Shown here: one piece after another, positions 53,130 through 63,458 of the stretch
Layout of the letters: each line of letters begins with the position of its first letter
Numbering within the stretch: position 1 is the stretch's first letter
Source of the DNA: Rhodospirillales bacterium
GTDB taxonomy: Bacteria; Pseudomonadota; Alphaproteobacteria; Rhodospirillales; Casp-alpha2
DNA: 64,000 nt
Reading direction: 5' to 3'
Assembly (NCBI GenBank): GCA_021775095.1
Contig: JAJFII010000001.1
Location: 1-64,000 of the forward strand
Translations under genes and position numbers: made by a program
Notes under the pieces: model-generated
Told to the model about the DNA's origin: nothing
What the model saw: only the letters and a program-made list of their open reading frames with translations
Databases searched by the model: none

Positions 53130-54473
53130 ATGACCGATTTTAAAAAACTTGATCGACGTCAAGTTCTGAAGTTTGGCGCAGCGGGCGCAGCAGCGCTTGG
53201 CGCGGCACCACTTTTTTATTCGCGCAACGCCTGGGCGGAAAGTTTTAGAAATGACCCGGGCAGTGCCAAAAACGTAACGCTCGGTTTCAACGTACCGCAA
53301 TCGGGCCCCTATGCAGATGAGGGTGCCGACGAACTGCGCGCCTATAAACTTGCCGTTAAACACCTGAACGGTGAAGGTGATGGCGGAATGATGAATACGT
53401 TCCAGCCCTCCTCCTTAAAGGGTAACGGGATTTTAGGAAAAAAAGTCACGTTTACAACCGGTGACACCCAGACCAAATCTGACGCCGCCCGGGCTTCGGC
53501 AAAACGGATGATCGAAAAAGACGGTGCTCTGATGATCACCGGCGGTTCGTCGTCCGGAGTTGCGGTCGCTGTCCAGGGGTTGTGCCAGGAATCAGGCATC
53601 ATTTTCATGGCCGGTCTGACCCATTCCAACGATACCACGGGTAAAGACAAGCGCCGTTATGGCTTCCGCCATTTCTTTAATGCCTATATGTCCGGTGCCG
53701 CCCTCGGCCCGGTTCTGGAAAAGGAATATGGAAAAGAACGGAGCGCTTACCATTTGACGGCGGATTACACCTGGGGCTGGACCCAGGAAGAGTCCATGCG
53801 CCAGTTTACCGAAGGTTTTGGCTGGCAAACCACGGCGGCCGTAAAAACCCCCGTTGGCGCCGGTGATTTTTCGCAGTACATCACACCGGTCTTGAATTCA
53901 GGTGCTGACGTGCTGATCTTGAATCACTACGGCAAGGACATGATCAACTCCCTGACCCAGGCGGTTCAATTCGGTTTGCGCGACAAACAGGTGAATGGCA
54001 AAAACTTTGAAATTGTTGTTCCCCTGTTCTCGCGGCTTATGGCGCAGGGGGCCGGCGACAACATCAAAGGCATTCTGGGGTCGACAAACTGGAACTGGTC
54101 ACTGAAAGATGAAGGTTCGAGCGCATTTGTGAAGTCCTTCGGTGCCGAGTACGGCAACCCGCCGTCGATGGCGGCCCATACCTGCTATGTACAGACGCTG
54201 TTGTATGCCAACGCCTGTGAAATGGCCGGCACTTTTTATCCGCCGGAAGTCATTAAGGCTTTGGAAGGGTTCAAGTTTGATGGCATGGGTAACGGCGCAA
54301 CGGAATACCGGGCCGAGGATCACCAGTGCTTTAAGGACGTCCTGGTTGTGCGTGGAAACCAGAACCCGTCGTCGCAGTTCGATCTGCTTGAGGTTGTGGA
54401 AACCACGCCGCGCAGCCAGGTCGAGTATGATGCAAAAATCTTTGGTGGTGAATTAGGTCCGTATAAGGTCTAA
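53130..54473 (+). CDS. Liv/HAAT-type ABC transporter substrate-binding protein, Tat-exported
   Basis: 447 residues. The N-terminus DRRQVLKFGAAGAAALGAAP is a twin-arginine signal, so the receptor is exported folded. VTLGFNVPQSGPYADEGADE, GGSSSGVAVAVQGLCQESG and NHYGKDMINSLTQ follow the branched-chain amino acid receptor fold. Related systems also carry amides, urea or short-chain acids, so the ligand is open. It is the first gene of a complete five-gene importer; a terminator-like hairpin follows. Confidence 0.9.
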   Translation: MTDFKKLDRRQVLKFGAAGAAALGAAPLFYSRNAWAESFRNDPGSAKNVTLGFNVPQSGPYADEGADELRAYKLAVKHLNGEGDGGMMNTFQPSSLKGNGILGKKVTFTTGDTQTKSDAARASAKRMIEKDGALMITGGSSSGVAVAVQGLCQESGIIFMAGLTHSNDTTGKDKRRYGFRHFFNAYMSGAALGPVLEKEYGKERSAYHLTADYTWGWTQEESMRQFTEGFGWQTTAAVKTPVGAGDFSQYITPVLNSGADVLILNHYGKDMINSLTQAVQFGLRDKQVNGKNFEIVVPLFSRLMAQGAGDNIKGILGSTNWNWSLKDEGSSAFVKSFGAEYGNPPSMAAHTCYVQTLLYANACEMAGTFYPPEVIKALEGFKFDGMGNGATEYRAEDHQCFKDVLVVRGNQNPSSQFDLLEVVETTPRSQVEYDAKIFGGELGPYKV

Positions 54474-54486
54474 TCTGAACTTCTAT

Positions 54487-54525
54487 GGGGCAAGCTGTCT
54501 TGGCGGATGGCTTGCCCTGTTTTTT
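54487..54525 (+). terminator. Intrinsic terminator/attenuator after the substrate-binding gene
   Basis: GGGCAAGC pairs with GCTTGCCC across a 14-base loop, followed by TGTTTTTT. Its position between receptor and first permease suggests partial termination that raises receptor levels. Confidence 0.75.
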
Positions 54526-54580
54526 AACAAATAAGAACAACAACGGCCCCGTTCAATAAGGGCATGCTTGGTGGATCAAG

Positions 54581-55597
54581 ATGGACGCAATCATAATTCA
54601 AATCCTCAACGGGGTTGATAAGGGGGCCGCCTATGCGTTAATCGCGTTGGGCCTGACTTTGGTGTTTGGAACCCTTGGTATCGTCAATTTCGCCCACGGC
54701 GCGTTGTTTATGTTGGGCGCGTTTTGCGCCGTCACTTTTAATAAGATTATGACCCTTTCCGTCAAGATCAAAGACGAGAGCGTTACCCTGTTCGACGCTT
54801 ATAAGGAAGAACCCTATTTAAAGATTTGGTTTGGCGAAACCGGGGAAGCGTTGATCGACTACGCTGTGCCCTTGTCGATCCTGTTTGCGATCCCAATTAT
54901 GATCCTGGTGGGTTATGTCATGGAGCGGGGCCTGATACGGCATTTTTACCGGCGCCCCCATGCGGACCAGATCCTGGTCACTTTTGGACTGGCTATTGTT
55001 CTTCAGGAACTCATTAAAGCTTCCTTTGGGGCCAACCCCATACCGCAGGCGGCACCGGCCATTCTGGCCGGCAGCGCTAATGTCGGCAGTTGGATCGGCC
55101 TGGGAGATACCCTGGTATATCCCTGGTGGCGGCTGATATATCTGGGATTTTCGGGCCTCATTATTTTCAGCGTTTTTGCGTTTTTACAGTTCACCACCTA
55201 TGGCATGGTTGTCCGAGCCGGCATGCGGGACCGGGAAACGGTGGGTTTGCTGGGCATCAATATCGAGCGCCGGTTTACCATCGTATTTGCGCTGGCAGCG
55301 GTCGTCGCCGGGGTTGCCGGTGTCATGTACACGCCGATATTACCGCCGGACTACCACATGGGTATGGATTTCCTTGTGCTGTCTTTTGTCGTTGTGGTTG
55401 TTGGGGGAATGGGATCCTTAGGTGGTGCCGTCGCCGCCGGATTCTTGCTCGGCATTGTCCAGTCTTTTGCCTCCATGAATGAGGTCAAACAGATCCTGCC
55501 GGGGGTCGATCAAATTATTATCTACCTGGTGGCAGTGGTTATTTTGTTAACCCGTCCACGGGGTTTAATGGGTCGCGCCGGAGTGATGGAAGAATAA
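54581..55597 (+). CDS. LivH-type ABC permease
   Basis: 338 residues, about eight membrane segments. [21 protein letters not shown] at the N-terminus, [20 protein letters not shown] and [20 protein letters not shown] match the inner-membrane permease LivH. One cytoplasmic or periplasmic loop (residues about 55-85) is longer than usual. It ends 1 bp before the LivM-type gene. Confidence 0.9.
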   Translation: MDAIIIQILNGVDKGAAYALIALGLTLVFGTLGIVNFAHGALFMLGAFCAVTFNKIMTLSVKIKDESVTLFDAYKEEPYLKIWFGETGEALIDYAVPLSILFAIPIMILVGYVMERGLIRHFYRRPHADQILVTFGLAIVLQELIKASFGANPIPQAAPAILAGSANVGSWIGLGDTLVYPWWRLIYLGFSGLIIFSVFAFLQFTTYGMVVRAGMRDRETVGLLGINIERRFTIVFALAAVVAGVAGVMYTPILPPDYHMGMDFLVLSFVVVVVGGMGSLGGAVAAGFLLGIVQSFASMNEVKQILPGVDQIIIYLVAVVILLTRPRGLMGRAGVMEE

Positions 55598-55598
55598 G

Positions 55599-56741
55599 AT
55601 GAAGAAAATAGCATCTAAGGATAGCAAACTGCTTTTGATCTTTTCCGGCGCGGTGCTTTTGATGCCCTTGTGGCTGGCACCCTTTGGTGCCGCCTATCCG
55701 GACTTGCTGCAAAAATTTGCCATTTATGGCATTTTTGCCATTGGCTTTAATATCTTGTTTGGCCTGACGGGATATCTGTCCTTTGGTCATGCGGCCTTTT
55801 TAGGGGTCGGATCCTACGCCGCTGTGTGGTCCTTTAAATTGTTTACCATGAATGTCCTGCCGGCTGTTTTGTTCGGGGTTTTCTTTGCCGGGCTTTTGGC
55901 CCTGGCGATTGGTTTCGTCAGCCTGCGTCGGTCAGGCATCTATTTTTCGATCCTAACCCTGGCCTTCGCCCAGATGTCCTACAATCTGGCCTATTCTGTG
56001 CTGACCCCAATCACCAACGGTGAAACCGGCCTGCAGCTCACGCTGAATGATCCGCGGTGGCTTGATAGCCTTTATAAGGTGGCGGGTGAAGGGCTGCCGT
56101 CAACGGAGTTGTTTGGGCTTAAAATGAGTGGATATCCCGGATTCTATTTTTGTGCGATTATCCTTATCGTTTGTTTCTTTATCTCCCTGCGGATCTTCCG
56201 TTCGCCCTTCGGTTTGATGTTGCGCGGGGTAAAATCAAACCAAAACCGGATGAACTACACCGGGCTCAATACCCGGCCCTATATGCTTTCGGCATTTGTG
56301 ATCTCGGGCATGTATGCGGGTCTGGCCGGGTCCTTGCTTGCGGTCACCGATCCCTTGGCGGGTGCCGAGAGGATGCAATGGACGGCGTCAGGGGAAGTTG
56401 TCCTGATGACCATCTTAGGCGGTGTCGGAACATTGGTTGGGCCGATGCTCGGAGCCGGTCTGATTAAATATTTTGAAAATATTTTTTCATCTTTTAACAG
56501 CAATATTCTGCATGAAATTTTCTCCTTTTTACCGGACGGCATTGAGAACGTTATGGTCAAGGTGACGGGGTTGTTCGTTGGTAGCGGCTGGCATCTGACC
56601 CTGGGATTGCTGTTCATGATTGTCGTTATCTTTCTGCCGGGCGGCATTGTAGAAGGCGCTCAGAAGGTCAAAAACCTGTTCGTCTCCAACGATCAAAAAG
56701 GGTCGGCGGAGTCGTCTCCCGAAAAACAAGCGGTGGAGTAA
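55599..56741 (+). CDS. LivM-type ABC permease
   Basis: 380 residues with multiple membrane segments. [39 protein letters not shown] and [18 protein letters not shown] are LivM landmarks. It starts directly after the LivH-type gene and precedes the ATPases by 7 bp. Confidence 0.9.
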   Translation: MKKIASKDSKLLLIFSGAVLLMPLWLAPFGAAYPDLLQKFAIYGIFAIGFNILFGLTGYLSFGHAAFLGVGSYAAVWSFKLFTMNVLPAVLFGVFFAGLLALAIGFVSLRRSGIYFSILTLAFAQMSYNLAYSVLTPITNGETGLQLTLNDPRWLDSLYKVAGEGLPSTELFGLKMSGYPGFYFCAIILIVCFFISLRIFRSPFGLMLRGVKSNQNRMNYTGLNTRPYMLSAFVISGMYAGLAGSLLAVTDPLAGAERMQWTASGEVVLMTILGGVGTLVGPMLGAGLIKYFENIFSSFNSNILHEIFSFLPDGIENVMVKVTGLFVGSGWHLTLGLLFMIVVIFLPGGIVEGAQKVKNLFVSNDQKGSAESSPEKQAVE

Positions 56742-56748
56742 GCTGCAA

Positions 56749-57510
56749 ATGGAAAACCTTGTCCTCCACCTTGACAACATTCAAAAAAGTTTTGGCGGCC
56801 TGCGGGCCTTAGCCGATGTTAATCTGCATGTGGAAGAAGGAAAAACCCATGCCATCATTGGACCCAACGGGGCCGGTAAATCGACATTATTAAATGTCTG
56901 TGTCGGTCGCCTGAAACCCGATTCAGGGCGGGTCACTTTTGACGGCCAAGAATTGACCGGCAAAAAACCGCACGAAATCGCCCAAATTGGTGTGGCTCGG
57001 GTGTTTCAGACCCCGGAAATTTTCCAGGAATTATCGCTCATTGACAATGTCATGTTGCCGGCCCTTTCCCGGCGCGATGGCGCTTTTGCCTTTAACCCCC
57101 ACCTGTTGCTTCGCAGCCAGTCGGAAATTCGTGACGAGGCCGAACACATTCTCGGCGATGTGGGCCTGAAGGAACACTTAAACCAGGAGGCGGGAAGCCT
57201 GTCGCGTGGCGATAAACGGCGATTGGAACTGGGCATGTGCCTGATTTTGCATCCGCGCCTGTTATTGCTCGATGAACCGACGGCCGGTATGGCACGCCAC
57301 GATACCAATCAGACGATCGCGCTGTTACAAAAAATTAAAGAGCGCGGCATGACCAAAGTTATTATCGAGCACGATATGCACGTGGTGTTCAGCCTCGCCG
57401 ACAAAGTCAGTGTTCTGGCGCGGGGGAAAATCATCGCCGATGGATCGCCGGATGAAGTGCGCGAAGACCCGGTGGTCAAAGAAGCCTACCTGGGAGGAGC
57501 GCACGAATGA
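56749..57510 (+). CDS. LivG-type ABC ATPase
   Basis: 253 residues with Walker A GPNGAGKSTLLN, signature LSRGDKRRLELGMCL (a variant of LSGGQ), Walker B LLLLDEPTAGMA and H-loop IIEHDMHVV. It overlaps the LivF-type gene by 4 bp (ATGA). Confidence 0.92.
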   Translation: MENLVLHLDNIQKSFGGLRALADVNLHVEEGKTHAIIGPNGAGKSTLLNVCVGRLKPDSGRVTFDGQELTGKKPHEIAQIGVARVFQTPEIFQELSLIDNVMLPALSRRDGAFAFNPHLLLRSQSEIRDEAEHILGDVGLKEHLNQEAGSLSRGDKRRLELGMCLILHPRLLLLDEPTAGMARHDTNQTIALLQKIKERGMTKVIIEHDMHVVFSLADKVSVLARGKIIADGSPDEVREDPVVKEAYLGGAHE

Positions 57511-58229
57511 ACGCGGACCTAAAACAGCCCTTTTTCCGCGTGCAGGACATTCACGCCTATTATGGCGAGTCGTATATCGTCCAGGGTATTTCCTTTGACG
57601 TATTCGAGGGTGAGATTCTGGCCTTGCTGGGGCGCAATGGCGCCGGCAAAACCTCGACCCTGAGGACCCTTGCCCGGGTTGATGATCCGGTGCTTTCCAG
57701 CGGTGAGTTTTTCCTCAATGGCGAGGCCATCCATTCCATGAAATCCTATCAGGCATCGCGGGCCGGGATCCAGCTGGTGCCTGAAGACCGACGTATTATC
57801 GGTGGGTTGACGGTCGAAGAAAACCTGACCCTGTCGCAGGTTGCCGATCCCATCGGGTGGGAACTCGAACGCATATATGATCATTTTCCGCGCCTTGCCG
57901 AACGTCGCAAGCAGGAAGCAACAACCATGTCAGGTGGCGAACAGCAAATGCTGGCTGTCGCCAGGGCCCTGGCGCGGGATATAAAACTGTTGTTGCTGGA
58001 TGAACCCTACGAAGGTCTGGCACCGGTCATCGTCCACGAGATCGAAAAGATCCTGCTGGAAGTTAAGCAGATGGGCATAACAACAATTATCGTCGAACAG
58101 AACGCGGTGGCCGCGCTTAAGTTGGCCGATACGGCGTTGATTGTTGATATGGGCCAAGTGGCCTTTCGCGGAACCGCTCAGGAGGTTTTGGACAACGAGG
58201 AATTACGCCATGAATACCTCGCCATATAA
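57507..58229 (+). CDS. LivF-type ABC ATPase
   Basis: 240 residues with Walker A GRNGAGKTSTLRTL, signature MSGGEQQMLAVARAL, Walker B LLLLDEPYEGLAP and H-loop TTIIVEQNAVAAL. It completes the importer. The following 158 bp separate it from the response-regulator gene and may contain a promoter. Confidence 0.92.
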   Translation: MNADLKQPFFRVQDIHAYYGESYIVQGISFDVFEGEILALLGRNGAGKTSTLRTLARVDDPVLSSGEFFLNGEAIHSMKSYQASRAGIQLVPEDRRIIGGLTVEENLTLSQVADPIGWELERIYDHFPRLAERRKQEATTMSGGEQQMLAVARALARDIKLLLLDEPYEGLAPVIVHEIEKILLEVKQMGITTIIVEQNAVAALKLADTALIVDMGQVAFRGTAQEVLDNEELRHEYLAI

Positions 58230-58387
58230 GGACGCGGTATTTCAGGCCGCTGCGGTTTGTGTGCCTTGGACAGGGCCCGCTTGGCAAGGCGAATGGAGTT
58301 CCTGTTTAGGGGTATGACATTGACCGGCGAAATGGGTTAGGATCGCAAATCTGGTTGAGGTTATGAATTCGGGAGGGGCCGACAGGG

Positions 58388-58774
58388 ATGGCGTATTCAG
58401 TTCTGGTGGCGGAAGACGAACCAAATATTGTCCTGTCATTGCAATTCATAATGAACAAAGCCGGATTCGATGTGCGGGTGGCTGAAGATGGCGAACAGGC
58501 CTTGCGGGAAATCGAGACGCAAAAGCCCGATGCGGTATTGCTTGATATCATGCTGCCGAAAAAAGATGGGTTTGCGGTATGTGAAACCATTAAGCGAACG
58601 CCCGGTTGGGCCGATATCGTTGTTATCATGTTAACCGCAAAAAGCCGTGATACGGACAAACAACGGGCCCTCGGCCTGGGTGCCGATGACTACATAACCA
58701 AACCTTTTTCGACACGGGAATTGGCCGACCGTATGGCGACACTGCTGGAAGCACGCAGTGGGCAGAGCGGCTAA
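58388..58774 (+). CDS. Stand-alone receiver-domain response regulator
   Basis: 128 residues consisting only of a CheY-like receiver: VLVAEDEPNI (acidic pocket), phospho-Asp in VLLDIMLPKKDG near residue 53, Thr in MLTAKSRD and Lys in DYITKPFS. There is no output domain. It lies upstream of a small membrane protein and a symporter-fused histidine kinase, its likely phosphodonor. It would act as a phosphorelay shuttle or diguanylate-independent adaptor; the target is unknown. Confidence 0.9.
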   Translation: MAYSVLVAEDEPNIVLSLQFIMNKAGFDVRVAEDGEQALREIETQKPDAVLLDIMLPKKDGFAVCETIKRTPGWADIVVIMLTAKSRDTDKQRALGLGADDYITKPFSTRELADRMATLLEARSGQSG

Positions 58775-58810
58775 TGTGCAGCGTCGCAGAATCGCCGTAT
58801 TGATCATAGT

Positions 58811-59065
58811 ATGAAGCGATCCGGCAGAAAAAAGGAATGGTCAATTGTCCTGTTCTGTGTCGGGATTTTGGTTTTACTGCCGCCTGTCCTGTCGCTTTTC
58901 GACCGGCCCGATTTTAGTTTTGGTTTGCCCCGGGCTTATGTGGTTCTGTATGGCCTTTGGGCCGTTATTATTGCGGCAATCGCCTATGGCGCAAGGCGCC
59001 GCCCCGAGAATACCCTTAAAACCACCAGGCAAACGCCCCCGAGCCGTCCTGAAAGCGAAACCTGA
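58811..59065 (+). CDS. Small two-helix membrane protein preceding the symporter kinase
   Basis: 84 residues: a basic N-terminus (MKRSGRKKEW), a hydrophobic segment (IVLFCVGILVLLPPVLSLF), a short loop with FDRPDFSFGLPRAYV, a second segment (VVLYGLWAVIIAAIAYGA) and a polar tail. Its topology resembles the small accessory subunits found before SSS-family symporters. Its stop shares a base with the kinase ATG (TGATG), so it is coupled to it and probably forms a complex with the symporter part. Confidence 0.78.
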   Translation: MKRSGRKKEWSIVLFCVGILVLLPPVLSLFDRPDFSFGLPRAYVVLYGLWAVIIAAIAYGARRRPENTLKTTRQTPPSRPESET

Positions 59066-61797
59066 TGCAGGGCGGGCTGGTTGTCAGTGTGTCCGTCGCC
59101 TATTTGGGGCTGTTGTTTGCCATCGCCTATTATGGCGAAAAACGTGCCGCTCAGGGCCGCAGCCTGACCAACAACCCCTATATTTACACCCTCTCCATCG
59201 CCGTTTACTGCACCTCCTGGACGTTTTATGGCAGTGTCGGTCGAGCCGCTGAAACGGGCCTGGATTTTTTGCCCATCTATCTCGGGCCGACCCTGGTATT
59301 TGTTATCTGGTCTGTCGTCCTGATCAAAATAATTAGGATTTGCAAGGTCCATCGCATTACCTCGATTGCCGATTTTATATCGTCCCGCTATGGCAAAAAC
59401 TTTGCCTTGGGATCGCTGGTGACACTTATCGCGGTTATCGGGACGACGCCTTATATTGCCCTGCAGCTAAAATCCATCGCCACCAGCTTCAACCTGTTGG
59501 TCGGATTCCAAAATCCGGAAATTGCCATTTATGGCAATCCTTTTGGCATTGACAAAACATTGGTTGTTGCCGTCGCCCTGGCCCTGTTCGCCATTCTCTT
59601 TGGCACCCGCCACATCGAATCCAGTGAACACCATGAAGGCCTGGTCGCCGCCATCGCCTTCGAATCGATCATCAAACTGTTGGCTTTCCTGGCTGTCGGG
59701 TTTTATGTGACATTTGGCGTTTTCGGTGGATTTGGTGATCTGTTCCATCAGGCGCAAGCGCACGGTCTTGCGAACCTGTTTGTGATTAGCGAGAACAACG
59801 ATTACGGACAATGGATTACCCTGACCCTGTTGAGTATGGCGGCGATCCTGTTCCTGCCCCGTCAGTTTTACATGACTGCCGTCGAAAATCGCGACGAAAC
59901 CCATTTGAGAACAGCCGCCTGGATGTTCCCGCTGTATCTGTTGGTGATCAATATATTTGTCTTACCCATCGCCATCAGCGGTAAATTGGCGTTTGCCGGA
60001 ACGGCAAGTGATGCGGATATGTTTGTATTAACGGTTCCCGTTCACTATGGCCAAAGCGAGTTGGCTCTGTTTGCATTCGTTGGCGGTTTGTCGGCGGCGA
60101 CTTCCATGGTCATTGTCGCTTCCATTGCCCTGTCGACAATGGTTTGCAACAACTTGGTGATGCCTTTGCTGCTCCGTTGGCAATTGGTTAATCTCCGCGA
60201 GCGCGGCGATCTGTCGAAATTGCTGCTGTCCATTCGCCGCGCCAGCATCCTGATCATTCTGTTACTGGGGTACGGTTATTTTCGGATCGCCAGCGAATCC
60301 TATTCGCTGGTCACCATCGGCTTGGTTTCCTTCGCCGCAGTGGCACAATTTGCACCGGCGATGATCGGCGGCATCTTTTGGAAAGGCGGGTCCAGTAAAG
60401 GTGCCTTAACCGGCCTGTCGCTCGGGTTTGTCGTTTGGTTATATACCCTGTTGTTGCCGTCCTTCGCCCAATCGGGATGGCTACCCCTTAACTTCATTAA
60501 CGATGGGTTGTTTGGTATCGGGTTGTTGAGGCCCTATGCCCTATTTGGCCTCAGCGGATTTGACAACCTTTCTCATGCCCTGTTCTGGAGCATGCTCGCC
60601 AATATCGGCGGCTACGTGATGGTTTCCCTGTGGGGAAATTTGTCGCCGATCGAACGTATTCAGGGACGGCGCTTTGTTGATGTTTACGATGATACCCTGG
60701 GGCAAAACGACCCCCGGTCCTGGCAGGGCTCGGTAACCACGGCGTCGCTGCAGGAAGTGGTTGGACGGTTTGTCGGATCAGAGCGGGCCCATGAGGGATT
60801 TAGGGCCTATGCGGATGGCCAAAATATCGTCCTCGATGGCAACGAAATTGCCGACAGCAACATGCTGGCAAATGCCGAGTACCTGCTGTCCGGGGCGATT
60901 GGTTCGGCGACCGCCCGGGTGATCATCGGTTCCATGATCAAGCGCGAAAATGTCAGTATGAACGAAGTTCATCAACTGCTGGACGAAACAACCCAGGTGA
61001 TTGAATACAGCCGCATGCTTGAGGTCAAATCGGCAGAATTGGAAGAAACATCACGCAAACTGCAACAGGCGAATAAACGCCTGAAGGAGTTTGATTCCCT
61101 GAAAGACGATTTCCTGTCAACGATTTCGCACGAATTGCGCACGCCTCTGACATCCATACGGGCGTTCAGTGAAATCCTGTCCGAAGGTGGAAATACCACG
61201 GACAGGGAACATCAGCAATTTTTGGCGATCATCACCAAGGAAAGTGAACGTCTGACCCGGTTGATTGATCAGATATTGGATCTGGCTAAAATGGAAGCCG
61301 GGCGCATGGACTGGTCGATGAGTGATGTCGACCCCACGTCGACGATCAGAGAAGCCCTGGCGGCTGTGGATGGTTTGATCCAGGAACAGAATATTGAACT
61401 TATTCTCGACTTGTATAAGGCGCTTCCCGCCGTGCGCGCTGATCGCGACCAACTGGTGCAGGTGGTCATCAACGTGGTTTCCAATGCCATAAAATTCTGC
61501 CGCCACCCCAACGGCATCATTCGCGTCTCGGCCCGAGCGGAACCCAACGGGTTGCTGGTTCGCATATCTGATAATGGCGCCGGGATTTTGCCTGAACACC
61601 GTGATTTTATTTTTGAAAAATTTCACCAATCCCGGCGAGGGTCCAACCAAATGCCCATCGGAACCGGTCTTGGACTGGCCATCTGCCGCCAGATCATCAG
61701 CTTTTTTGGTGGCAATATCTGGGCCGACAACAGCGATGACGGGGGCGCCGTAATCTCCTTTGATATTCCCTTTGGCGAGGATGGCAAACCGTCTTAG
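59065..61797 (+). CDS. Sodium:solute symporter-fused sensor histidine kinase (CbrA-like)
   Basis: 910 residues. About residues 1-510 carry some 13 membrane segments of the SSS/PutP family (SIAVYCTSWTFYGSVGRAA, FISSRYGKNFALGSL, LPRQFYMTAVENRDE, ATSMVIVASIALSTMV). After a linker and coiled coil come HisKA with His near residue 688 (STISHELRTPLTSIRAF) and HATPase_c (VVINVVSNAIKFC, DNGAGILPEH, GTGLGLAICRQ). Proteins of this design (CbrA, CrbS) couple nutrient sensing or transport to signalling. No receiver is fused here; the receiver two genes upstream fits as partner. Confidence 0.92.
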   Translation: MQGGLVVSVSVAYLGLLFAIAYYGEKRAAQGRSLTNNPYIYTLSIAVYCTSWTFYGSVGRAAETGLDFLPIYLGPTLVFVIWSVVLIKIIRICKVHRITSIADFISSRYGKNFALGSLVTLIAVIGTTPYIALQLKSIATSFNLLVGFQNPEIAIYGNPFGIDKTLVVAVALALFAILFGTRHIESSEHHEGLVAAIAFESIIKLLAFLAVGFYVTFGVFGGFGDLFHQAQAHGLANLFVISENNDYGQWITLTLLSMAAILFLPRQFYMTAVENRDETHLRTAAWMFPLYLLVINIFVLPIAISGKLAFAGTASDADMFVLTVPVHYGQSELALFAFVGGLSAATSMVIVASIALSTMVCNNLVMPLLLRWQLVNLRERGDLSKLLLSIRRASILIILLLGYGYFRIASESYSLVTIGLVSFAAVAQFAPAMIGGIFWKGGSSKGALTGLSLGFVVWLYTLLLPSFAQSGWLPLNFINDGLFGIGLLRPYALFGLSGFDNLSHALFWSMLANIGGYVMVSLWGNLSPIERIQGRRFVDVYDDTLGQNDPRSWQGSVTTASLQEVVGRFVGSERAHEGFRAYADGQNIVLDGNEIADSNMLANAEYLLSGAIGSATARVIIGSMIKRENVSMNEVHQLLDETTQVIEYSRMLEVKSAELEETSRKLQQANKRLKEFDSLKDDFLSTISHELRTPLTSIRAFSEILSEGGNTTDREHQQFLAIITKESERLTRLIDQILDLAKMEAGRMDWSMSDVDPTSTIREALAAVDGLIQEQNIELILDLYKALPAVRADRDQLVQVVINVVSNAIKFCRHPNGIIRVSARAEPNGLLVRISDNGAGILPEHRDFIFEKFHQSRRGSNQMPIGTGLGLAICRQIISFFGGNIWADNSDDGGAVISFDIPFGEDGKPS

Positions 61798-61891
61798 GGC
61801 CAATTTGATGGGGACGGATTAAAGTATTTCCAGGTACACCGGGAAGGGCAGGCAAGGCGGGCCGTTATCCGCCTGCGAAGGCCTGGTTCTC

Positions 61892-63271
61892 TTAAGCCGG
61901 TTGGACCGGTCGTGAGCGCCGGTTGGCCGGGCGCCGTTTGCGGCCGCCGTTGCCTGGCGGTTTCGCAGCATGGCTTGCACTGCCGCCCGCCGAAGACGGT
62001 TTGGCGTTGGCCTGGCCCCGCTGCCGGCCATTTTTGGGTTTGTTAGCGTCGGGTCGTCGGTTTTGCTGGTGTCGGCGATTATTTTGTTTCGGCTTCTCGT
62101 CACCCCTGCCGTCATCATAGTCGATTTGAATACCTTCCATGTGGAATGGGTGGTCTTCAATCATCGGAACTTCCTGGCGGATGGTTTTTTCAATATCCCG
62201 CAGGTATGCCCGTTCTTCATGGTCGCAAAAGGACAGCGATACACCCGCCGCCCCGGCCCGCGCCGTACGACCGATCCGGTGCACATAACTGTCGGGTTCA
62301 TTGGGAAGTTCGTAGTTGATTACATGGGTCACGCCGTCGACGTCAATCCCTCGCGCCGCAACATCGGTCGCGACGAGGGCGCGAATGGCCCCGGATTTAA
62401 ACTCGTTAAGGGCATTTTGCCGGGCGTTCTGGGACTTATTGCCATGGATGGCACTGCAGGTAATGCCCAATTGATCCAGTTGTTTGGCAACTTTGTTGGC
62501 ACCGTGTTTGGTTCGGGTAAAAATCAGCACCCGGCTTATATCCTGGTCTTTGAGGACGTGCGCCAAAAGTTCACGCTTGCGGTTTTTCGGGACCATCAAA
62601 ACGTGCTGAGATACTTTTTCTACTGTGGTCGCCGCCGGTGCAACATCAACCCGCAGCGGATCGTGCAGGATGCTTTGCGCCAGGGATTTAACGGTTAGCG
62701 GCATGGTCGCCGAAAACAGCAGGGTTTGGCGGTCCGTTGGCAGGGTCGCGATGATTTTTTTAATGTCGCGAATGAACCCCATATCAAGCATCCGGTCGGC
62801 TTCGTCGAGCACCAGAAATTCCACATTACGCAAACTGACGTGACCTTGCGACATCAGGTCGAGCAATCGACCTGGTGTCGCGACGAGAATATCAACGCCG
62901 GCATGCAAGGCTTTGATTTGCGGCTTTTCAGAGACCCCGCCATAGACCAATGTGGTGCGGAGGTGCAGAAATTTTCCGTAGGTATTGATGTTGTCACCGA
63001 TTTGAACGGCCAACTCCCGGGTTGGCGCAAGTATCAGCGAACGGGTTGATTTGGCCGAACGTTTACCTTCGGCCTTGAGCAGTTTCTGGATGATCGGCAG
63101 TGAAAAGGCGGCGGTTTTACCGGTTCCGGTTTGCGCGATACCGATGAAATCTCTGCCGTCCAGAATCGCCGGGATGGCTTGCGCCTGGATTGGTGTCATG
63201 CTCGCATAGCCGCTCTCTTCCACCGCACGTAAAATGGATCGGTTGAGGCCGAGGTCAGCAAATGTGGTCAT
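61892..63271 (-). CDS. rhlE: DEAD-box RNA helicase, RhlE type
   Basis: 459 residues from ATG 63271, the start that matches MTTFADLGLNRSILRAVEES in the family; an upstream frame to 63343 has no site. Motifs: AQTGTGKT, PTRELAVQI, VLDEADRML, FSATMP, ATDVAARGIDVDGV and YVHRIGRTARAG. The tail after about residue 375 is basic and low complexity (NNRRHQQNRRPDANKP), as in RhlE proteins binding rRNA or degradosome partners. It converges on the symporter kinase. Confidence 0.92.
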   Translation of the reverse strand: MTTFADLGLNRSILRAVEESGYASMTPIQAQAIPAILDGRDFIGIAQTGTGKTAAFSLPIIQKLLKAEGKRSAKSTRSLILAPTRELAVQIGDNINTYGKFLHLRTTLVYGGVSEKPQIKALHAGVDILVATPGRLLDLMSQGHVSLRNVEFLVLDEADRMLDMGFIRDIKKIIATLPTDRQTLLFSATMPLTVKSLAQSILHDPLRVDVAPAATTVEKVSQHVLMVPKNRKRELLAHVLKDQDISRVLIFTRTKHGANKVAKQLDQLGITCSAIHGNKSQNARQNALNEFKSGAIRALVATDVAARGIDVDGVTHVINYELPNEPDSYVHRIGRTARAGAAGVSLSFCDHEERAYLRDIEKTIRQEVPMIEDHPFHMEGIQIDYDDGRGDEKPKQNNRRHQQNRRPDANKPKNGRQRGQANAKPSSAGGSASHAAKPPGNGGRKRRPANRRSRPVQPA

Positions 63272-63458
63272 CTTGTTTGTATTCCCGTCGGTTGTGGGTG
63301 CGCTTGCGTTGGGCTGTCTATCGTTCACTGCCCAGAGAGTCAATTGCTTGGTATTGCTAACGCTTGGTGGTGTATATATTAAGTTGCCGGGATTGACACT
63401 TTATTAAACCCTGTCCGTTAGATTGCTGCCCAGAAACGATTTTTTAAGGAATGGTGCC

